A model generated the notes under the pieces. The model did no database searches. It was not told where the DNA came from and saw only the letters and a program-made list of their open reading frames with translations. Below, piece after piece: positions 7,623 through 14,021 of a DNA stretch of 19,019 nt. Source of the stretch: Pseudomonadota bacterium. GTDB taxonomy: Bacteria > Pseudomonadota > Alphaproteobacteria > UBA2966 > CAIVPW01. The stretch is taken from the NCBI GenBank assembly GCA_027625125.1, contig JAQBXG010000005.1, forward strand, positions 1-19,019, given 5' to 3'. The translations under genes and the position numbers were made by a program. The first letter of the stretch is position 1. Each line of letters begins with the position of its first letter.

Positions 7623-8975
7623 GTGAGTCTGACTCTCTATAACACCGCCGCCCGGCGGAAGCAGCCATTCGAACCCCTGAAGCCGGGCCGGGTCGGCATG
7701 TATGTTTGCGGCCCGACCGTCTATGACTATGCCCATATCGGCAACGCGCGGCCGTTCGTCGTATTCGACGTGCTGTATCGTCTGTTGCGGCGGGAGTACG
7801 ATACGGTGACGTATGTGCGGAACATCACCGATGTCGATGACAAAATCATCGCCGCGGCCGAAGCCAGCGGCGAAGACATCGATGTAATCACCGCCCGGAC
7901 CACGGCGGCGTTTCACGCCGATATGGCTGCGGTCGGCAATCTTGCGCCGGATGTCGAGCCGGCGGCGACCGCGCATATCCCGCAGATGTTGGCGCTGATC
8001 CAGACGCTGATTGCATCCAATCATGCGTATCAAGCGGAGGGGCATGTGCTGTTCGCGGTGGCGTCAATGCCGGACTACGGGGCGCTTTCCGGTCGCAATC
8101 GCGATGAAATGATCGCCGGCGCGCGCGTCGAGGTGGCGCCGTACAAGCGGGACCCGGCGGATTTCGTTTTGTGGAAACCGTCCCGCGACGACCAGCCCGG
8201 CTGGCACAGCCCGTGGGGGCGCGGCCGCCCGGGTTGGCATGTCGAATGTTCGGCGATGAGCCAGAAATATCTGGGCGAGACGTTCGATATTCACGGCGGC
8301 GGCCGCGATCTGATCTTTCCGCACCACGAGAACGAGATTGCCCAGAGCGCCTGCGCCCATGATGGCGCCCCGCTGGCCCGCTATTGGGTGCACAATGGAT
8401 TCGTGACCGTGGATGGCGAAAAAATGTCGAAGTCGTTGGGCAACATTCTGACCATTCATTCGCTGCTGGAGGATCACGCCGGTGAATCGGTGCGGTTGGC
8501 GTTGCTCGCGGCGCAATACCGCCAGCCGATGGACTGGACCCGCGAGGGCCTTGCCCAGGCGCAGAAATCGCTCGACCGCTGGTACCGGGCGTCAGCCGAC
8601 GCGGACCCGGCTGCCGGCGAGCTTCAGGATTCTGTCCTCCGTCCGCTGCAAGACGACCTGAACACGCCGGAGGCCCTGGCCGCCCTCCATGCTCTTGCGG
8701 ACGCCGCCCTTGCCGGAAGTGCCCAGGCGGGCGCCGATCTGCGCGCGTCGGCGGGGATGCTGGGGCTTCTGCAATCCGATGCCGATACCTGGTTCCACGC
8801 CGGCGCCGGTGTCGCGCTGGACGCCGGCCAGATCGAAGCGATGATCGAACAGCGCGCCGCCGCGCGCCGCAATGGCGATTTCGGGACCGCCGACCGCATC
8901 CGTGGCGAGCTTGAGTCCGCCGGGGTCGTTCTCGAGGACGGCAGCGGCGGCACGACCTGGAGGCGGGCGGGATGA
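7623..8975 (+). CDS. cysS: Cysteinyl-tRNA synthetase
   Basis: 450-residue class I aminoacyl-tRNA synthetase, normal length, charging tRNA-Cys. It has the HIGH-type motif HIGNARPF at 38-45 and EKMSKSLGN at 266-274. The zinc that selects cysteine is held by C29 (VCGPTVYD), C209 (GWHVECSAMS), H234 and E238 (FPHHENE); all four are present, at nearly the E. coli positions. The C-terminal anticodon-stem domain (about 330-450) is complete and ends RTADR-like (FGTADRIRGEL). The start is GTG 7623 with a G-rich GGGGGG about 7 nt upstream. The stop codon overlaps the cimA start as ATGA (8972-8975), so the two are probably translationally coupled. No T-box or other tRNA-sensing leader is visible upstream. 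Confidence 0.98.
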   Translation: MSLTLYNTAARRKQPFEPLKPGRVGMYVCGPTVYDYAHIGNARPFVVFDVLYRLLRREYDTVTYVRNITDVDDKIIAAAEASGEDIDVITARTTAAFHADMAAVGNLAPDVEPAATAHIPQMLALIQTLIASNHAYQAEGHVLFAVASMPDYGALSGRNRDEMIAGARVEVAPYKRDPADFVLWKPSRDDQPGWHSPWGRGRPGWHVECSAMSQKYLGETFDIHGGGRDLIFPHHENEIAQSACAHDGAPLARYWVHNGFVTVDGEKMSKSLGNILTIHSLLEDHAGESVRLALLAAQYRQPMDWTREGLAQAQKSLDRWYRASADADPAAGELQDSVLRPLQDDLNTPEALAALHALADAALAGSAQAGADLRASAGMLGLLQSDADTWFHAGAGVALDAGQIEAMIEQRAAARRNGDFGTADRIRGELESAGVVLEDGSGGTTWRRAG

Positions 8976-10591
8976 GCGGCGAACGCCTGTACCTGTTCGA
9001 CACGACGTTGCGCGACGGCAATCAAAGCCGCGGCGTTGATTTCAACGTCGATGACAAGCACGCGATCGCCCGCCAGCTCGACAGCCTCGGCATAGACTAT
9101 GTCGAAGGCGGATGGCCGGGGGCCAACCCCACCGACACCGACTTCTTTGCGTCGCCGCCAAAGCTCGCCCGTGCGGCGATGACCGCGTTCGGCATGACGC
9201 GCCGTCCGGGTCGAAGCGCGGCTGACGATGCCGGGCTGCAGGCGGTGTTGCACGCGGATGTCCCGGCGGTCTGTCTGGTCGGCAAGTCCTGGGATTATCA
9301 CGTCGAAGTTGCCCTCAAGACGACGCTGGAGGAGGCGTTGGCGGTCATATCCGACAGCATCGGCGCGGTCGTGGCGTCGAATCGCGAGGCGATGTTCGAT
9401 GCCGAGCATTTCTTCGACGGCTACAAATCCAACCCGGATTTTGCCGTCGGTTGCCTGCGTGCAGCACTGGACGCGGGAGCGCGTTGGGCGGTTCTGTGCG
9501 ACACCAATGGCGGCACGTTGCCACACGAAGTTGCCGGGATCGTCGCTGCGGTCGCCCGCCAGGTGCCGGCGGCGAACCTGGGAATCCACGCCCAGAACGA
9601 CACCGAAAATGCTGTCGCGAATACCCTTGCGGCGATTCGGGCCGGGGTCCGTCAGGTTCAAGGAACGCTGAATGGCCTGGGCGAGCGGTGCGGCAACGCC
9701 AATCTCATTTCAATCATCCCGACCTTGTTGTTAAAGCCGGAATTCGCCGACGCCTACCAGACCGGCGTCTCGGACGAGGCGCTGACCCGCCTGACGCAAG
9801 TCTCGCGCATGCTCGATGAACGTCTGAACCGCGCCCCCGACGCGCATGCGCCGTATGTCGGCGACGCCGCGTTCGCGCACAAGGGCGGATTGCACGGATC
9901 GGCGGTGGCGCGAGACCCCCGGACCTACGAACACGTCGCGCCGGAACTTGTCGGGAATCGGCGGCACGTGCTGGTTTCCGACCAAGCCGGTCGCGCCAAC
10001 GTTCTTGCCCGCCTGAAAGAGGTTGGGATCGATGTTGACCCCGGCGACGAACGCATCGCGCCGCTGGTCGACGACATGAAGGAGCGGGCCGCGCAGGGGT
10101 ATGCCTACGACGGCGCCGAAGCCAGCTTCGCGCTGCTTGCGCTTCGCGCCCTCGGCATGGTTCCCGAGTATTTCGAGGTCGACAGCTTCCGGGTTATTGT
10201 CGAGCGCCGGTACAACGCGGTCGGCGAGTTGATCACCACCTCCGATGCGACCGTCAAGACGATCGTCGACGGCGAAACGCTGATTTCGGTCGGCGAGGGC
10301 AACGGGCCGGTCAACGCACTCGACCACGCGCTCCGCAAGGACCTCGGCAAGTACTCGGCCTATCTGTCCGATTTGGAACTGGTCGACTACAAAGTGCGGA
10401 TTCTCAGCCAGGGCACCGGCGCGGTAACGCGGGTGATGATTGAAAGCATCGACGGGTCCGGTCACCGCTGGACCACGGTCGGCGTGTCGGCAAACATCAT
10501 CGATGCGTCGTTTCAGGCGCTGTACGATTCGATCGTCTACAAGCTGTATCGCGGCAACGCGCCGGCCCGGCTCGTAAAGGCCGCGGAATAG
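8972..10591 (+). CDS. cimA: (R)-citramalate synthase (CimA type)
   Basis: 539-residue DRE-TIM metallolyase-family enzyme. CimA condenses acetyl-CoA with pyruvate to citramalate, opening the threonine-independent route to isoleucine. The catalytic TIM barrel (1-275) has FDTTLRDGNQSRGVDF at 9-24 (Arg14, Asp15), GGWPGANPTD at 46-55, HFFDGYKSNP at 146-155, CDTNGGTLPHE at 176-186 and QGTLNGLGERCGNAN at 230-244. The C-terminal LeuA-type regulatory domain (about 400-525) probably binds the feedback inhibitor. The long NGLGERCGNAN and GGWPG signatures favour CimA over isopropylmalate or homocitrate synthase. Odd: the usual metal-binding HxHND motif reads HAQND (His206, Gln208), so the second His ligand is Gln. 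The start ATG 8972 overlaps the cysS stop by 4 bp. trmJ follows after 17 nt. Confidence 0.93.
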   Translation: MSGERLYLFDTTLRDGNQSRGVDFNVDDKHAIARQLDSLGIDYVEGGWPGANPTDTDFFASPPKLARAAMTAFGMTRRPGRSAADDAGLQAVLHADVPAVCLVGKSWDYHVEVALKTTLEEALAVISDSIGAVVASNREAMFDAEHFFDGYKSNPDFAVGCLRAALDAGARWAVLCDTNGGTLPHEVAGIVAAVARQVPAANLGIHAQNDTENAVANTLAAIRAGVRQVQGTLNGLGERCGNANLISIIPTLLLKPEFADAYQTGVSDEALTRLTQVSRMLDERLNRAPDAHAPYVGDAAFAHKGGLHGSAVARDPRTYEHVAPELVGNRRHVLVSDQAGRANVLARLKEVGIDVDPGDERIAPLVDDMKERAAQGYAYDGAEASFALLALRALGMVPEYFEVDSFRVIVERRYNAVGELITTSDATVKTIVDGETLISVGEGNGPVNALDHALRKDLGKYSAYLSDLELVDYKVRILSQGTGAVTRVMIESIDGSGHRWTTVGVSANIIDASFQALYDSIVYKLYRGNAPARLVKAAE

Positions 10592-10608
10592 CGGCGACCA
10601 GGGCGCCG

Positions 10609-11370
10609 ATGGCGGGGACCGACCGCAGCCGCAGCATGCCCCTGGGCGGTCCGGTGATCGTACTTGTGGAGCCGCAACTGGGCGAAAACATCGGCGCCTG
10701 CGCCCGGGCGATGCTCAATTTTGGCCTGCGGGATTTGCGGCTGGTGCGTCCGCGCGACGGCTGGCCGAACGACAAGGCGGTTGCGGCTTCCTCCCGCGCC
10801 ACCGAAATTCTGGACAACGTGCGGCTGTATTCGACAACGACGGCAGCAATCGCCGACCTCGGATTTGTGCTGGCGGCGACGGCTCGCCCTCGGGACATGA
10901 AAAAGGACGAACTGTCCCCGCGCCGGGCCGCCGCCCGGCTCCGGCAACTGGAGGGCGCGGGGGCGGCGGCCGGGATTCTGTTCGGGCGAGAGGCGACCGG
11001 CCTGGACAGCGACGATGTCGCCCTGGCGGACGCAATCCTGTCGATTCCCGCCAACCCGGCCTTTGCCTCCCTCAATCTGGGGCAGGCCGTGTTGCTGACC
11101 GCCTATGAATGGTTCCTGGCCTCGTCCGGGCCTGCGGGGCGACCGGCGGCGGGCGGGCAGCAAGCGCCCGCCACCCGCGACGAGCTGCTTGGGCTGTTCG
11201 AGCATCTGGAGGATGAGCTGGACGCCCGCGGGTTTCTGAAGCCTCCGGAAAAAAAGCCCCGCATGATCCGCAATATACGCAACCTGTTCCATCGCGCCGC
11301 CCTGACCGGGCAGGAAGTGCGGACGCTGCGGGGGGTCGTGACGGCTTTGACCCGGCATCGCAAGGTTTGA
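10609..11370 (+). CDS. trmJ: SpoU/TrmH-family RNA 2'-O-methyltransferase, TrmJ-like
   Basis: 253-residue SPOUT methyltransferase. The three SpoU motifs are present: motif 1 PQLGENIGACARAMLNFGL at 22-40, motif 2 LFGREATGL at 124-132, and motif 3 in 144-167 (SIPANPAFASLNLGQAV). These form the trefoil knot that binds S-adenosylmethionine. A C-terminal extension (about 185-253) rich in charged helix resembles that of TrmJ, which 2'-O-methylates position 32 of tRNAs. The substrate is inferred from the family; rRNA cannot be excluded. The start is ATG 10609; an in-frame ATG at 10636, just before PLGGPVIVLVEPQ, is also plausible because the first nine residues are not conserved. It lies 17 nt after cimA and probably shares its transcript. 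Its TGA stop lies inside the -35 box of the rpsD promoter. Confidence 0.9.
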   Translation: MAGTDRSRSMPLGGPVIVLVEPQLGENIGACARAMLNFGLRDLRLVRPRDGWPNDKAVAASSRATEILDNVRLYSTTTAAIADLGFVLAATARPRDMKKDELSPRRAAARLRQLEGAGAAAGILFGREATGLDSDDVALADAILSIPANPAFASLNLGQAVLLTAYEWFLASSGPAGRPAAGGQQAPATRDELLGLFEHLEDELDARGFLKPPEKKPRMIRNIRNLFHRAALTGQEVRTLRGVVTALTRHRKV

Positions 11371-11394
11371 CAACGGCAAGCGGCTCCGTATAGT
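11367..11394 (+). promoter_or_regulatory. Strong candidate promoter for rpsD
   Basis: TTGACA (11367-11372) is a perfect -35. After 16 bp comes TATAGT (11389-11394), 5/6 to the -10 consensus. This is the best promoter in the window. It overlaps the trmJ stop codon (TGA 11368-11370). The predicted start near 11401 gives a leader of about 70 nt. Confidence 0.8.
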
Positions 11395-11423
11395 ACGCGC
11401 GCTCCACGAAAGCTGGAAACGCA

Positions 11424-11453
11424 GGCGCTCCGCCGTTTTTTGGGGTTGGCGCC
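11424..11453 (+). promoter_or_regulatory. Attenuator-like structure in the rpsD leader
   Basis: GGCG (11424-11427) pairs with CGCC (11431-11434) and is followed by G and six T (11436-11441), a miniature terminator. The same left arm can pair instead with 11448-11453 (GGCGCT with GGCGCC, one G-U). The two folds exclude each other. The stem is only 4 bp, so termination efficiency would be low; regulatory use is inference. Confidence 0.3.
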
Positions 11454-11470
11454 GTAGTAGCAGGGATCCC

Positions 11471-12088
11471 GTGACCAAGCGGCTCAAATCCAAATACAAG
11501 ATCAATCGCGCGTTGGGCGAGAATCTGTGGGGACGTCCCAAGAGTCCCGTCAACCGCCGGGATTACCGGCCCGGGCAGCACGGCCAGGCGCGCCGTCGAC
11601 GCCTTTCCGACTTCGGCATTCAGTTGCAGGCTAAACAGAAATTGAAGGGCTATTACGGCGATATCACCGAGAAGCAGTTCCGCAATCTTTACGCCGAAGC
11701 GTCGCGGCGCCGAGGGGACACTTCCGAAAACCTGATCGGTTTGCTGGAAACCCGGCTGGCCGCCGTCGTTTACCGGATGAAGTTCGTCCCGACGGTGTTC
11801 GCCGCGCGGCAGATGGTCAGCCACGGGCATGTGCTGGTCAACGGTCGGCGCGTGACCATCGCCAGTTATCAGGTGCGCGAAGGAGACTCGATTGAGGTCG
11901 CCGGCAACATGAAGGGGAACGACATCGTTCTTGCCGCCGCGGATTCACCGGAGCGGGACGTGCCGGAATACGTGCAGGTCGACCACTCCGCGATGAAGGG
12001 TACATTTGTCCGCGTACCGGCGTTTGCCGACGTTCCGTATCCGGTGCAAATGGAGCCGAATCTGGTGATCGAATTCTACTCGCGCTGA
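11471..12088 (+). CDS. rpsD: 30S ribosomal protein S4
   Basis: 205 residues, full length. S4 binds the 5' domain of 16S rRNA early in 30S assembly. The N-terminal part begins MTKRLKSKYKINRALGENLW, with WGRPKSPVNRRDYRPGQHG next. It lacks the CxxC-type zinc cysteines and so is the C-minus form typical of Alphaproteobacteria. The S4 RNA-binding domain covers about 94-155 (TRLAAVVYRMKF, VNGRRVTIASYQVREGDSIEV). The C-terminus EPNLVIEFYSR is conserved. The start is GTG 11471, with AGGGAT just upstream. The gene stands alone here rather than in the alpha operon with rpoA, and it has its own promoter and terminator. E. coli S4 represses its own translation; the leader here has hairpins but I do not recognise the E. 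coli pseudoknot. Confidence 0.98.
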   Translation: MTKRLKSKYKINRALGENLWGRPKSPVNRRDYRPGQHGQARRRRLSDFGIQLQAKQKLKGYYGDITEKQFRNLYAEASRRRGDTSENLIGLLETRLAAVVYRMKFVPTVFAARQMVSHGHVLVNGRRVTIASYQVREGDSIEVAGNMKGNDIVLAAADSPERDVPEYVQVDHSAMKGTFVRVPAFADVPYPVQMEPNLVIEFYSR

Positions 12089-12108
12089 CCGGGCGCGAAT
12101 CTGCATTC

Positions 12109-12149
12109 AAAAGTCCGCGGCATCGTCCGCGGACTTTTTTTGTCCGCGG
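12109..12149. terminator. Bidirectional intrinsic terminator between rpsD and the MFS gene
   Basis: GTCCGCGG (12113-12120) pairs with CCGCGGAC (12127-12134) over 8 GC-rich bp, with a 6-nt loop, flanked by AAAA (12109-12112) and seven T (12135-12141). It terminates rpsD on the plus strand. On the minus strand the same hairpin is followed by TTTT and serves the MFS gene. A third copy, GTCCGCGG at 12142-12149, can pair with the middle arm instead. Confidence 0.92.
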
Positions 12150-13334
12150 TCAGGCCGGCAATGGCCTCGTCCGCAGCCAGTACCAGACGGTCAACCCGGC
12201 CACGCCGGCCAGCGCTGGCAATGCCGCGATATTCACGCCTGTCCAGCCGAGAGCGGCCAGCAAGATGCCGGATGACACGGAGCCGGTGATTGAAAACCCA
12301 TAGACCAGAAGGTCGTTGGCCGCCTGGGTCTTTGCCTTCTCCTCAGGGCGGTGCGCCTCCCCCAACAACGTCGAGCCGCCGACGAACATGAAATTCCACC
12401 CGACCCCAAGCAAGGTCAGGGCCGCAAGAAAATGCGGCAATCCGATGCCCGACGCCGTGACGGCGACGTGAGCGAACAATAGCGCCAGGCCGGTGAACAT
12501 CACCGGCAGCACGCCGAACCTGTGAATCAGGTGTCCGGTAAAGAACGACGGCAAGAACATGCCCAAGACGTGAAACTGAATCACCAGCGCCGCATCCTCA
12601 ATGGAATGGGCGTGGCCGGTCATGGCCAACGGCGTCGACACCATCGCCAGGGTCATCACCGCAAAAGCCGAACCGGCGCCGATTGCCGCAACCAGGAACA
12701 CCGGCTGCCGCATGATCTCTCCCAATGAGCGGCCCGCCGCCACCGCCGGATCGACCCGGGTGTGGGGAATATTCAGGAACAGGACCAGCACGATCCCGGT
12801 TGCCGCCAATCCGGCAGCGACCAGAAACGGCGCTGCAAATGCGACTTCGCCCCAGTCGGCGGCGCGTTTGGCGATTTCCGGACCGGCGATCGCCGCCACC
12901 ACGCCACCGGCCAGCACCCAGGAAATCGCCCGACTGCGATATTCGGGGCCGGTCACGTCGGCGGCCGCAAACCGATAATACTGGCTGACGCCCTGGTACA
13001 TGCCGATCAGAATGCTGCCGGCGACGAATCCGGCAAAACTCCCGGCATTCACCGCCGACCAACTTGCCACCGTGCCGGCAAGCCCAAGGCTGCCGCCGAT
13101 CACAAACCCGGGACGGCGGCCAAAACGTCCCATGAACAACGATGCCGGAACCATCGCCAACGCGGTGCCGGCGATGAACGTCGCGACCGGCAACGTCGCG
13201 AGCGCCTCGGTCGGCGCCAGAGTCCGGCCGATCAACGCGCTTAGCGTGATCATAAGTACGACGACCGTCTGCGAAATCGCCTGACTCGCCGCCAGAATCC
13301 AGACGGCGAACCTGACGGCGGATGTGCGAAGCAT
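12150..13334 (-). CDS. Major facilitator superfamily transporter
   Basis: 394-residue inner-membrane protein with about 12 hydrophobic segments and an MFS_1 layout. The loop after the second segment carries the motif A remnant GRFGRRPGFVIGG. The two halves are joined by a charged linker (HTRVDPAVAAGRSLGEIMRQP). YYRFAAADVTGPEYRSRAISWVLAGG is the kind of segment found in a COG2814-like alphaproteobacterial group that includes the riboflavin transporter RfnT, but no riboflavin switch is present, so the substrate is unknown; efflux is equally possible. I chose ATG 13334. A TTG at 13367 extends the frame by 11 residues but lies in the loop of a terminator-like hairpin and has no ribosome site. The gene follows grxD on the same strand and ends at the terminator shared with rpsD. 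Confidence 0.88.
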   Translation of the reverse strand: MLRTSAVRFAVWILAASQAISQTVVVLMITLSALIGRTLAPTEALATLPVATFIAGTALAMVPASLFMGRFGRRPGFVIGGSLGLAGTVASWSAVNAGSFAGFVAGSILIGMYQGVSQYYRFAAADVTGPEYRSRAISWVLAGGVVAAIAGPEIAKRAADWGEVAFAAPFLVAAGLAATGIVLVLFLNIPHTRVDPAVAAGRSLGEIMRQPVFLVAAIGAGSAFAVMTLAMVSTPLAMTGHAHSIEDAALVIQFHVLGMFLPSFFTGHLIHRFGVLPVMFTGLALLFAHVAVTASGIGLPHFLAALTLLGVGWNFMFVGGSTLLGEAHRPEEKAKTQAANDLLVYGFSITGSVSSGILLAALGWTGVNIAALPALAGVAGLTVWYWLRTRPLPA

Positions 13335-13355
13335 CGGTCGTCCAAACAAGGAGAA

Positions 13356-13380
13356 CGGGCGGCGCAACAGAGGCCGCCCG
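13356..13380 (-). terminator. Hairpin between grxD and the MFS gene, probable (partial) terminator
   Basis: A perfect 8-bp GC-rich inverted repeat, 13356-13363 with 13373-13380, has a 9-nt loop. In the minus direction it is followed by the T-rich TTCTCCTTGTTT. It lies 20 nt after the grxD stop and would end or attenuate the pur-bolA-grxD transcript before the transporter. The T-tract is interrupted, so read-through is likely. Confidence 0.5.
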
Positions 13381-13400
13381 CCGGAATGGGGGTGTGTGGC

Positions 13401-13748
<348 letters not shown>

Positions 13749-13781
13749 TTGATCCTCCGATGCCGCGCGCGCGGCGTGTGT

Positions 13782-14021
13782 TTAGCCGGCGTCCGGCGAT
13801 TCTGTTTGCAGGGCCAGGGCGTGCAAATCGCCGCCCATCTTGCCCTTCAACGCCGCGTATACCATCTGATGCTGCCGCACCCGCGACAACCCGGAAAAGG
13901 CGCTGGAGACCACCCTCGCGGCATAGTGATCGCCGTCGCCGGCCAGGTCCTGAATCGTCACGTCGGCGTCTGGAAACGCCTCCTGGATCAGTCTCGTGAT
14001 CTCCGAGGCATCCATTGCCAT
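13782..14021 (-). CDS. bolA: BolA family protein
   Basis: 79-residue BolA/IbaG-type protein, partner of CGFS glutaredoxins in Fe-S and iron homeostasis. The fold signature is visible: an N-terminal helix (DASEITRLIQEAFP), a central strand region (GDHYAARVVSSAFSGLSRVRQHQMVYAAL) containing the conserved RxH before the last helix, and the C-terminal strand DLHALALQT. The start is ATG 14021. Its A is also the last base of the purL stop (TGATG), and GAGGAGG lies 7 nt upstream inside purL, so translation is probably coupled. An ATG two codons later is possible but has poorer spacing. grxD follows. Confidence 0.93.
   Translation of the reverse strand: MAMDASEITRLIQEAFPDADVTIQDLAGDGDHYAARVVSSAFSGLSRVRQHQMVYAALKGKMGGDLHALALQTESPDAG

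Noticed and set aside
5743..7668. A 641-codon open frame on the minus strand across nadE
   Set aside because: It is antisense to a fully recognisable NAD+ synthetase, is Arg/His-rich with no domain, and is the kind of frame GC-rich codon bias creates.
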